A stretch of DNA of 64,000 bases from Streptomyces lavendofoliae (GTDB lineage Bacteria; Actinomycetota; Actinomycetes; Streptomycetales; Streptomycetaceae). The DNA is taken from contig NZ_BMTP01000002.1 in NCBI RefSeq assembly GCF_014649735.1, forward strand, positions 115,675 to 179,674. Reading direction: 5' to 3'. Within the stretch, counting starts at the first letter, position 1. Each line of letters starts with the position of its first letter. Shown one piece after another: positions 16,909 to 24,283 of the stretch. The translations under genes and the position numbers were made by a program. Below the pieces are notes generated by a model. It did not search any database and was not told where the DNA came from. It was given only the letters and a program-made list of their open reading frames with translations.

Positions 16909-19381
16909 GGTCCCCGCCCCTCCCGGCGGGCCCGTCCTTCCCCGCGGGCCCGGCGCCCGCGTCCTGTTCGGCGGACCCCGCGTCGTGGTCGGGGAGCCGC
17001 AGCTCGCACACCTCCCCCGGCTCGACCGCGACGGGCACTCCCCCGGCCGGCTCGACGGCGATCGGTTCACTGCCGGAGCCGGGCACGGCGATGCGCAGGT
17101 GGCCGGGGGTCATCCGCAGCCGGACCCCCCAGTGGCCCCGGTAGCGGAGGGTGAAGTCGTACTCCGACAGCTCGGGCAGCGGCACCGGGTCGAGGCGCAG
17201 GGCCCCGCCCCGGGTCTCCAGGCCGGTCAGGCCGCGCTGGACGAGGTCGAGGGTGCCCGCCATCGCTCCCAGGTGGATGCCCTCGCCGGTGGTGCCGCCC
17301 TGGATGTCGGCGATGTCCCCCTCGAGCGCCTCCTGGCAGAACCGCCACGCCTCGGAGCGCCGCACCCGGGCCAGCACCCAGCCGTGGACCAGGCCGCTGA
17401 GCGTCGAGCCGTGGCTGGTGCGGCGCAGGTAGTAGTCGACGGTCCGGTGCCAGGTGCCGTCGTCCAGGTCGTGGCCCAGGCGGCGCAGCAGCGCCCGCAG
17501 CTCGGCGGGTGAGAAGAGGTAGCCGAGCATGAGGACGTCGGCCTGCTTGGACGCCTGGTAGCGGTTGACGGAGTCGCCCTCGGCCTCCAGGATCCGGTCG
17601 AGCCGGCGGATGTCGCCGTAGCGGCGGCGCCAGCCCTCCCAGTCGAGTTCCGCGAGGTCGCCGAAGCCCTCGAACTGGCTGATGACCCCGGCGTGGAACG
17701 GCACGTGCAGCCGCCGCGAGACGTCCTCCCACAGTTCCAGCTCGGTGTGGTCGAGCTCGGTGCGCTCGGCGAGCTCCCGGCGGCGCGGTTCGGGCAGGTC
17801 GCGCAGCAGCTCCAGGGTGCGGGCGAGCACCCAGGCGGCCGTGACGTTGGTGTACGCGTTGTCGTCGAGCCCGGGCCGGTCGGCGTCCGGGTAGGCGTCG
17901 TGGTACTCGTCGGGACCGAGGACGCCCCGGACCCGGTAGCGGCCCATGCCGGGGTCCCAGGCGGCGCGGCAGGCCCAGAAGCGGGCGATCTGGAGCAGCA
18001 TCTCCGCGCCCTTGGTGTGCAGGAACTCGGTGTCGCCGCTGGCTTCGCAGTACTGCCACACGTTGTAGGCGATGGCCGAGCCGACGTGGTGCTGGAGGTG
18101 GGAGTGGTCGGGCAGCCAGCGTCCCGATCGCGGGTTGAGGTGCAGCCGCTGGGTCTCCTCGCGGCCGTCGCTGCCGCTCTGCCAGGGGTACATCGCGCCG
18201 GTGCAGCCCGCGTCGCGGGCGGTGAAGCGGGCGCGTTCGAGCCGCCGGTGGCGGTAGGTGAGCAGGGCCCGGGACACCTCGGGGAAGTGCAGGTTGAGGT
18301 AGGGCAGGACGAACAGCTCGTCCCAGAAGACGTGGCCGCGGTAGGCCTCGCCGTGCAGACCGCGGGCGGGGACGCCGGCGTCGAGGTCGGCGGTGTGCGG
18401 GGAGAGGGTCTGCAGGACGTGGAACAGGTGCAGGCGCAGGATGCGGCCCGCCTGGTCGGGGACCTCCAGCGCCGCCCGGCGCCACAGCTGCCGCCACGCG
18501 GCGCGGTGGGACAGCAGCAGCGCGTCGAAGCGGGGGGCGCGGCGCACCCGGTCGACGGCGGCGTGCAGGGGGTCGCTGATCGCCGCGTCCCGCGAGGTGT
18601 GCAGGGCGACGGTCTTGTCCACGACGACCGGGCTGCCGGGCCTGAGGGGCAGCCGCAGGCGCTGGGTGGCCCGGCGGCCGGCGTGGTGGACCGTGATCCG
18701 GGCGTCCTCGGCGCCGGTGACGGTCGTGCGGGCGGCCATGCCGACGCGGATGTCGGAGGTGCTCGTGCGGCAGCGCAGCCACACCGTGTCGGCGCCGGAG
18801 TCGCCGGTGTGGACGTGGGTGAGGTGGCGGGAGGCGAGCTGCCGGTAGCGGGCCACCCCGGCGTTGGTGACGTCGCCGTCGAGTTCGGCCTCGACGTCCA
18901 GGGTGCCTGCCCAGTTCTCGGCCGTGAACTCGGTGCGCAGTGCCGCGAGGTGCGGGGACGCCATGTGGACGACCCGGGTCTGGCGGACCGCGAGGCGGCG
19001 GCCGTCGTCGTCCTCGTACCGGATGAGGCGTTCCAGCGTGCCGGCCCGCAGGTCGAGGGTCTGGCGGAGGTCGGTCAGCTCGTCGCTGTCGGGCCCCAGC
19101 CAGCCGCCGGGGGGCTCGGAGTCGTCGACGCGGTAGCGCAGCGGCAGCCAGTTCGGCAGGTTGACCATGTCCTCGTTCTCGACGGTGCGTCCGGCGACGT
19201 CGGAGGTGAGGCGGTTGTAGCAGCCCGCCACGTACGTACCGGGGTAGTGGACGCCGTCGGCGGAGCACTCCGGGGCGGCGCCGCGGGTGGCGAAGTAGCC
19301 GTTGCCGAGGGCGCACAAGGACTCGCGGAGGCTCTCCTGCGCGGGCTGGTAGCCCTCGTACTCCCAGGTCCAGGCCGTCAC
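16895..19381 (-). CDS. Glycoside hydrolase family 65 phosphorylase
   Basis: 828-residue GH65 enzyme of the maltose/trehalose/kojibiose phosphorylase type, which splits an alpha-linked glucose disaccharide with phosphate to glucose and beta-glucose 1-phosphate. The beta-sandwich N-domain starts WTWEYEGYQPAQESLRESL and includes LGNGYFATRG; the (alpha/alpha)6 barrel carries the general acid GVLGPDEYHD (E492) and the phosphate-site RTSHGSTLS. The C-terminal 30 residues are Gly/Ala-rich and dispensable-looking. GTG 19381 overlaps the stop of the HAD gene (GTGA), so the two are coupled. The HAD neighbour fits as beta-phosphoglucomutase. The exact disaccharide cannot be told from sequence alone. Confidence 0.9.
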   Translation of the reverse strand: MTAWTWEYEGYQPAQESLRESLCALGNGYFATRGAAPECSADGVHYPGTYVAGCYNRLTSDVAGRTVENEDMVNLPNWLPLRYRVDDSEPPGGWLGPDSDELTDLRQTLDLRAGTLERLIRYEDDDGRRLAVRQTRVVHMASPHLAALRTEFTAENWAGTLDVEAELDGDVTNAGVARYRQLASRHLTHVHTGDSGADTVWLRCRTSTSDIRVGMAARTTVTGAEDARITVHHAGRRATQRLRLPLRPGSPVVVDKTVALHTSRDAAISDPLHAAVDRVRRAPRFDALLLSHRAAWRQLWRRAALEVPDQAGRILRLHLFHVLQTLSPHTADLDAGVPARGLHGEAYRGHVFWDELFVLPYLNLHFPEVSRALLTYRHRRLERARFTARDAGCTGAMYPWQSGSDGREETQRLHLNPRSGRWLPDHSHLQHHVGSAIAYNVWQYCEASGDTEFLHTKGAEMLLQIARFWACRAAWDPGMGRYRVRGVLGPDEYHDAYPDADRPGLDDNAYTNVTAAWVLARTLELLRDLPEPRRRELAERTELDHTELELWEDVSRRLHVPFHAGVISQFEGFGDLAELDWEGWRRRYGDIRRLDRILEAEGDSVNRYQASKQADVLMLGYLFSPAELRALLRRLGHDLDDGTWHRTVDYYLRRTSHGSTLSGLVHGWVLARVRRSEAWRFCQEALEGDIADIQGGTTGEGIHLGAMAGTLDLVQRGLTGLETRGGALRLDPVPLPELSEYDFTLRYRGHWGVRLRMTPGHLRIAVPGSGSEPIAVEPAGGVPVAVEPGEVCELRLPDHDAGSAEQDAGAGPAGKDGPAGRGGDPTRG

Positions 19382-20130
19382 GACGGCACCCCTGCGCCCG
19401 GGGCGGCGAGCAGCTCCGCCGGGTCGCGTACGACCACGTCGGCGCCCGCGGCTCGCAGCGCGTCCGCCGTGCCGGGGCCGGCCGCGCGGTCGACGCCCAC
19501 GACCAGGCCGAAGCCGCCGCGCCGGCCGGCCTCGACGCCCGCCCGGGCGTCCTCCAAAACCGCGCAGTCGGCGGGCGGTACGGCCAGCAGGCGGGCCGCC
19601 TCCAGGAACAGCGCGGGATCCGGCTTGCCGGGCAGCCGCAGCCGGGCCGCGTCGACCCCGTCGACGACCGCGTCGAAGAGGTCGAGGACACGCGCGGAGG
19701 CGAGGACCTCGCGGGCGTGCCGGGAGGCGGAGACGGCGGCCAGTGGGACGCCCGCCGCGCGCAGGGCGCCCAGCAGCCGCACGGTGCCGGGGTGGGCGCG
19801 CACGCCCCGCTCCCGGATCAGCTCGGTGAACAGCCGTTCCTTCTCGGTGGCCACGGCCCGGGTCTCGGCGGGCGACGGGTGCAGCCCCCGGGCGGTGAGG
19901 AAGGCCGCCGCGCCGTCGAGGCGGGACCTGCCGTCGACGTACCGGAGGTAGTCCTCGCCGGCGTCGAAGGGCCGGCGGGCCGCCGGGTCCCCGAGGGTGC
20001 GCAGATGGGCGTCGAAGGCCGCTTTCCAGGCGGTGGCGTGCGTCGGGGCCGTGTCGGTGATCACGCCGTCGGTGTCGCACACCACCGCGCGCAGGGCGCT
20101 CAGCCGGTGGGCGGGGGCCGGTGCGGTCAT
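19378..20130 (-). CDS. HAD hydrolase, beta-phosphoglucomutase-like
   Basis: 250-residue haloacid-dehalogenase protein. Motif I is DTDGVITDT (nucleophile and acid/base Asp), motif II LAAVSAS, Lys in GKPDPALFLEAA and motif IV VLEDARAGVEAGRRG. The cap region matches beta-phosphoglucomutases, which turn beta-glucose 1-phosphate into glucose 6-phosphate. This is the expected partner of the GH65 phosphorylase it overlaps. ATG 20130 follows an AGGAGG site eight bases upstream. It is the first gene of the two-gene unit, divergent from the TPR gene. Confidence 0.88.
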   Translation of the reverse strand: MTAPAPAHRLSALRAVVCDTDGVITDTAPTHATAWKAAFDAHLRTLGDPAARRPFDAGEDYLRYVDGRSRLDGAAAFLTARGLHPSPAETRAVATEKERLFTELIRERGVRAHPGTVRLLGALRAAGVPLAAVSASRHAREVLASARVLDLFDAVVDGVDAARLRLPGKPDPALFLEAARLLAVPPADCAVLEDARAGVEAGRRGGFGLVVGVDRAAGPGTADALRAAGADVVVRDPAELLAAPGAGVPS

Positions 20131-20354
20131 GGGCGGTCCTCCTGGTGGTGCTCCGGACCTCGGCGGGTTCCCGGCTACGGGCGGCGTACGCGGCGAGCCC
20201 CCACCATCGGTCACCCGGAAAGGGAACCTCTCCCGTCTCTTGATCCTCTTCCCTGCCGAAGCGCGCGCAGACAGCCGAGGACGACGAAAGAGAGGGGGCC
20301 GCCGATGGCGCACACGCCGTACGGTCCGTGGCCGCCCCTCGTGGAGAGGTACGC

Positions 20355-21395
20355 ATGTTCAGCAAGGCATTCGCGCCCGAATACCAAGGCGCGCTCAGCG
20401 CGCTGTCGGTGAACTCCTCGCTCACGGACGTGCTGGAGACGGCGACCGGGCAGCTCATCGCCGCCCGGCGGGCCGGCGACGCGCACGAGACGGCGCGGGC
20501 CGCGCTCGCGGTGGCGGAGGCGAACCGGCGGCTCGGCCACGTCGAAGCGGCGGACCTGGCGTGGAAGACGAGCTATCGCACAGCCCGCTCCGCCGGGGAC
20601 GTGCCGGCCATGGCGTGGGCGCTGTGGAGCGGCGGCACGCTCGCCCGGCAGCGCGGTTTTCTCGCCCTGGCCTTCCGTCTGCTGCGGTACGCCGCCGACC
20701 TGGGCAAACGGGGCGGTGACGTGGTCGCCCACGGCTACTCGCTGGCCGGGCTCGCCGAGACCGGCCGCATACGGGGCGACTACGAGGCGGTCGGCGCGCT
20801 GCACGACGAGCTGCTCGCGGCGGCGCGCGAGCGGGGAGAGGCCCGGCACACCGTGTGGGCGCTGGAGGGCATCGCCCAGATGCACCGCAACAGCGGCCGG
20901 TACGACACGGCGTACCGCCTCTTCGAGGAGGCCGCCGGCATAGCGGCCGCCGCGGACGACCGGCGCGGTCACGCCTGGGCGCTGCGCGGGCTGGCGGACA
21001 TCGTCTCGGTACGGGACGGGGACACCGCCCGCGCGCTGGAGCTGCTCGGCCGGGCGGAGGCGGGCTGCCGCGAGATGAACCTGTCGAGCGCGCTGGCCTA
21101 CAACCACAAGATGCGCGCGAACGTGCTGTACCGGGCGGGGCGGTACGCGGAGGCGCTGGAGACGTACGAGCAGGCGCTGGGCGAGTTCCGCGCGATGGGC
21201 GAACCGCGCGGGGAGGCCCTGTCCCGCCTGGGCTCGGTCAAGGCCCGCGCCCGGCTCGGCGCGGACCCGGAGCGGACCGCCGCCGAGCTGGCGGAGCTGG
21301 GCGGCATCCTGGACGGCATGGGTCTGCGCCATGCCCGCGCCATGGTGGACAAGGCCCTCGCCGAGCTCGGCCTGTCCTTCGAGGAGTCCCGCTGA
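20355..21395 (+). CDS. Tetratricopeptide repeat protein
   Basis: 346-residue all-helical protein built from about seven TPR-like units from residue 40 onward (for example HTVWALEGIAQMHRNSGRYDTAYRLFEEA and LAYNHKMRANVLYRAGRYAEALETYEQA). No signal, enzyme motif or DNA-binding domain. A GGAGAGG site lies six bases ahead of ATG 20355. Its stop and the ATG of the polyprenyl synthase share one base (TGATG), so the two proteins are made together and the TPR protein may scaffold or regulate the synthase (inference). Cytosolic. Confidence 0.85.
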   Translation: MFSKAFAPEYQGALSALSVNSSLTDVLETATGQLIAARRAGDAHETARAALAVAEANRRLGHVEAADLAWKTSYRTARSAGDVPAMAWALWSGGTLARQRGFLALAFRLLRYAADLGKRGGDVVAHGYSLAGLAETGRIRGDYEAVGALHDELLAAARERGEARHTVWALEGIAQMHRNSGRYDTAYRLFEEAAGIAAAADDRRGHAWALRGLADIVSVRDGDTARALELLGRAEAGCREMNLSSALAYNHKMRANVLYRAGRYAEALETYEQALGEFRAMGEPRGEALSRLGSVKARARLGADPERTAAELAELGGILDGMGLRHARAMVDKALAELGLSFEESR

Positions 21396-22699
21396 TGACA
21401 CGCCCGCCCCAGAACCGCCCCGCCCCGCCGCCGTCCCCCGCGGGTGGCACGCAGGGCCCTCCGGCGCCCGCCGCGCCGGAGGGCCCGCCGGGTCCGTCGA
21501 GCGCGTCGGGTCCGTCGGGTGCGCCGGTCGGCGGGTGGGGTGCCCCGGACGGGGCGCCGGACGCCGGACGGAGGGCGGACGCCGGACGCGGAGCGGACCG
21601 GGACGGGCACGCGGCCGTGGCGGAGGACGCCGGCGGCGCGGGCGGGCGGGCGCATCCCGCGCCGGACGACGCCGACGGCGTCGAGGCGGTGCTGGCGCGG
21701 TGCCGCGCCATGGTGGAGCCTGAGCTGCGGGCGCGGGTCGGCGGGATGCACGCGTGGCCGGCCGAGATGGCCGGGTACGCCTTCGGCTGGTGGGAGCGCG
21801 GTGGCGCGCCCCGTACCGGATCGTCCGGCAAGGGGGTGCGGCAGGCGCTGGCCGTCCTGTGCGCCGAGGCGGCGGGGGCGCCGGCGCGGGCGGCCGTCGA
21901 CGGTGCCGTGGCCGTGGAGCTGGTGCACACGTTCTCCCTCCTCCACGACGACGTCATGGACGGCGACGAGACCCGCAGGCAACGCCCCGCGGTCTGGAAG
22001 ACGTACGGGACGGGGCCCGCCGTCCTGGCCGGGGACGCGCTGTTCGCGCTGGCCTTCGAGGTCCTCGCCGGCTCGCCCGGCCCGCACGGAGGGGCTGCCG
22101 TGCGGCGCCTGTCCCGGGACATGGCGGACGTGGTGGACGGACAGGCCGACGACCTGCTCTTCGAGGGGCGGCCGTGGACGGGCCCGGACGCCGTCCCGGT
22201 CGACGCCTACCTCCGCATGGCCGAGCACAAGACGGGCGCCCTGCTGGGCTGCGCGGCGGCCCTGGGCGCCCTGCTGGCGGGCGCGCCGGGGGCGACCGTG
22301 GACGCGCTGGCCACGGCGGGGCGGCAGCTCGGCGTGGCGTTCCAGGCGGTCGACGACGTCCTGGGCCTGTGGGGCGACCCGGCGGCGACGGGCAAGCCGG
22401 TCCACGGCGACCTGCGGCGCCGCAAGAAGACGCTGCCGGTGCTGGCGGCCCTCGCGGCGGGCACGCCGGCGTCCCGGGAGCTGGCGGCGCTCCTGTCCGG
22501 GCCCGGTCCCCTGGACGGGGCGGCGGCGGCGCGGGCGGCCGGTCTCGTGGAGGAGGCGGGCGGCCGGGCGGCGGCCATGTCGGAGGCCCGCGACCGCCTG
22601 GACCGGGCACGGGCCTGCCTGCGCGCGGTCCCGCTGGCGCCGGAACCGGCCGGGCGGCTGCTCACGCTGCTGCCGTTCGTGGTGGGCCGCTCGCTGTGA
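21395..22699 (+). CDS. Polyprenyl diphosphate synthase with long disordered N-terminus
   Basis: 434-residue trans-isoprenyl diphosphate synthase. First Asp-rich motif LLHDDVMDGDETRR (D185, D186, D189) and second VDDVLGLWGD (D320, D321); LEVKTG-type element is EHKTGAL. It elongates allylic diphosphates with isopentenyl diphosphate. Residues 1-95 are a Pro/Gly/Ala/Asp/Arg-rich, low-complexity tail absent from ordinary synthases (about 330-350 aa). Such tails mark polyprenyl transferases that are loaded into family 2 encapsulins in other species, and a family 2B shell is encoded 7.5 kb upstream. Whether it is cargo here is untested. Coupled to the TPR gene; chain length is not predictable with confidence. 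Confidence 0.88.
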   Translation: MTRPPQNRPAPPPSPAGGTQGPPAPAAPEGPPGPSSASGPSGAPVGGWGAPDGAPDAGRRADAGRGADRDGHAAVAEDAGGAGGRAHPAPDDADGVEAVLARCRAMVEPELRARVGGMHAWPAEMAGYAFGWWERGGAPRTGSSGKGVRQALAVLCAEAAGAPARAAVDGAVAVELVHTFSLLHDDVMDGDETRRQRPAVWKTYGTGPAVLAGDALFALAFEVLAGSPGPHGGAAVRRLSRDMADVVDGQADDLLFEGRPWTGPDAVPVDAYLRMAEHKTGALLGCAAALGALLAGAPGATVDALATAGRQLGVAFQAVDDVLGLWGDPAATGKPVHGDLRRRKKTLPVLAALAAGTPASRELAALLSGPGPLDGAAAARAAGLVEEAGGRAAAMSEARDRLDRARACLRAVPLAPEPAGRLLTLLPFVVGRSL

Positions 22700-22710
22700 G
22701 CACGGGCCGG

Positions 22711-22730
22711 GTGGGGGCGGACGCCCCCAC
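22711..22730 (+). terminator. Hairpin terminator after the polyprenyl synthase
   Basis: 8-bp stem GTGGGGGC / GCCCCCAC with a 4-base loop, 11 bases after the stop codon. Confidence 0.55.
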
Positions 22731-22820
22731 GGGCCGGGGCGGACGCCTCTGCCACGGCGGGGCCGGCGCCGGGAACCGGCCGGCGCCCCACCCGGCCGCA
22801 CATCCCTTTTGAGGCAATGC

Positions 22821-22841
22821 CAGCGAATCTGCACAGCGAAT
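22821..22841. repeat. CAGCGAAT direct repeat pair
   Basis: Two copies of CAGCGAAT starting 13 bp apart; allowing mismatches the unit is 13 bp. Upstream of the precursor peptide, so a candidate activator site. Low weight. Confidence 0.3.
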
Positions 22842-23158
22842 GTACAGGCGTCACACCGCCTCCCGCGTCCCCTCATGACAGCGGCGGGACCACTCGGCCG
22901 TTGATACCGGAATGTCCCGTTCCGAAATGCCACCGGCCATGCCCTCGCGAGGGCGGCCGGACGACCCTGTGAAGAAGCTGCCACCAAGCCATGGACCCTT
23001 CTGCACAGCAACACAATTCGGCACCCGCATAACGCCGTTGCGGATACCGTCCGGATTGGCTGCACAACACACCCGCGTGCTTTGATCCTTCGCACTGCGG
23101 CGGTCTCGCAAAGGCTCGCTCCGCAGTGATTTCGAGTTATTCGTGCGAAGGGAACACC

Positions 23159-23380
23159 ATGAACCCCCAGATCCAGACCCAGGAAATCTCCGACGCCGAC
23201 CTGGACGCCGTGTCCGGTGGCCTGCACAGCGCCGTCGCCAGCGGTGTCGTCGGCAGCGCGACGGCCACGCTCGACTCGGTCGCCCCGGTTTCCACCGTCG
23301 CCACCACGGCCGTCGGCGCCGTCGAGTCCTTCGCGGGCCTGAACACCTCGGCCGTCACCGGCCTGGTCGCCGGTCTCTGA
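23159..23380 (+). CDS. GG-leader bacteriocin-like precursor peptide, cysteine-free
   Basis: 73-residue precursor. Residues 1-21 are a double-glycine leader (ISDADLDAVSGG at its end) of the type cleaved by C39 peptidase-ABC exporters; the predicted 52-residue core starts LHSAVASGVVG and is built almost only of Ala, Val, Gly, Ser, Thr and Leu, with no Cys, no Trp and a net charge near -2. An AAGGGA site lies seven bases before ATG 23159. It is followed by HlyD-like, C39-ABC and ABC genes, the usual export set. No lanthionine, cyclodehydratase, radical-SAM or other modifying enzyme is nearby, so the product may be an unmodified, membrane-active helical peptide. Automatic pipelines often call such peptides type A2 lantipeptide, which the missing Cys contradicts. 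Confidence 0.8.
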   Translation: MNPQIQTQEISDADLDAVSGGLHSAVASGVVGSATATLDSVAPVSTVATTAVGAVESFAGLNTSAVTGLVAGL

Positions 23381-23476
23381 GAGACGGTACGGGCGGGCCC
23401 CGGAACAACACCGTTCCGGGGCTCACCGCTCTGTTCGCCCCCTGACCCGGACACGCGCAGTCGAGGGAAGAGTTTC

Positions 23477-24283
23477 GTGCAGTTCCGCCAAAAGGCCCTT
23501 TCCAAGCTGCAATCGCCCGAGGAAATAGACCTGCCGGTGCGACTCGCCCGGCCGCAGGGCCTTCTCGTACTCGCCGTCACCGTCGTCGCCATGACGGCCG
23601 CGGCCGTCTGGGCCGTCACCGGAACGGTGTCGTCCACACTCACCGCGCCCGGCGTCCTCACCCACAGCGGCGGCAGTTACGTCCTCCAGAGCCCCGTCGC
23701 AGGGCAGGTCGTCCGAGTGCTCGCCGAGGAGGGGGACCACCTCCCCGCCGGCGCGCCGCTGCTGGAGGTCCGCACCCCCCGGGGTCCGTCCGTCGTGCGC
23801 ACCCTCGCCGCGGGCCGGGTGACGACACTCGTGGCGTCGATCGGCTCCGTGGTCACCACCGGCTCGGACGTCGCGGCCGTCGAGCGGGTCGCCACGGAGG
23901 ACGCCCCCCTTACGGCGACGGTCTACGTCTCCGCGGAGCGCGGCGCCACCGTACCCGTGGGCGCCGCCGTCGACCTCACCGTCCCTTCCGTACCGGCACA
24001 GACGTACGGCGTCCTGCGCGGCCGGGTGAAGTCCGTCGGCCGGACCCCCCGGACCCCCCGGCAGATCGGCGCGTTCCTCGGCGACAGCCGGCTCGGCGAG
24101 CAGTTCTCGCGCGCCGGCCGGCCCGTGGCGGTCGTGGTCCGGCTGGAACGTTCGCCCTCGACGCGGACCGGGTACGCCTGGTCGACGTCCCGCGGCCCGG
24201 CGTACCCGCTCGACTCCATGACCCAGGTGAGCGCCTCCGTCCACCTGGCCTCGCAGCACCCGGCCGAATGGCTGCTGCCGTGA
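23477..24283 (+). CDS. HlyD-family secretion adaptor of an NHLP-type export system
   Basis: 268-residue membrane fusion-type protein. Cytosolic N-terminus (residues 1-28), one transmembrane helix (LLVLAVTVVAMTAAAVWAV), then an extracytoplasmic part with a lipoyl/barrel-sandwich half (VLQSPVAGQVVRVLAEEGDHLPAGAPLLEVR) and a second half (LTATVYVSAERGATVPVGAAVDLTV). It is the adaptor of bacteriocin exporters of the NHLP type. GTG 23477 follows the precursor gene by 96 bp; its stop overlaps the GTG of the peptidase-ABC gene. There is no outer membrane here, so it probably helps extrude or shield the peptide at the cell surface. Confidence 0.87.
   Translation: MQFRQKALSKLQSPEEIDLPVRLARPQGLLVLAVTVVAMTAAAVWAVTGTVSSTLTAPGVLTHSGGSYVLQSPVAGQVVRVLAEEGDHLPAGAPLLEVRTPRGPSVVRTLAAGRVTTLVASIGSVVTTGSDVAAVERVATEDAPLTATVYVSAERGATVPVGAAVDLTVPSVPAQTYGVLRGRVKSVGRTPRTPRQIGAFLGDSRLGEQFSRAGRPVAVVVRLERSPSTRTGYAWSTSRGPAYPLDSMTQVSASVHLASQHPAEWLLP

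Larger units (their letters stand above)
22700..23158. other. Intergenic region before the peptide precursor gene
   Basis: 459 bp without a convincing gene. It holds the hairpin at 22711-22730, a second GC hairpin at 22765-22787 (GGCGCCGG / CCGGCGCC), a pair of CAGCGAAT direct repeats at 22821 and 22834 (13-bp period), and then about 300 bp that are noticeably less GC-rich than the surroundings. TTGGCT (23056) with TTTGAT (23081) is a weak promoter candidate with a 19-bp spacer. This is presumably the control region of the export locus. Confidence 0.5.

Noticed and set aside
23159..23380. Calling the precursor a lanthipeptide
   Set aside because: The core has no Cys and no LanM/LanKC/LanB-type enzyme is nearby.
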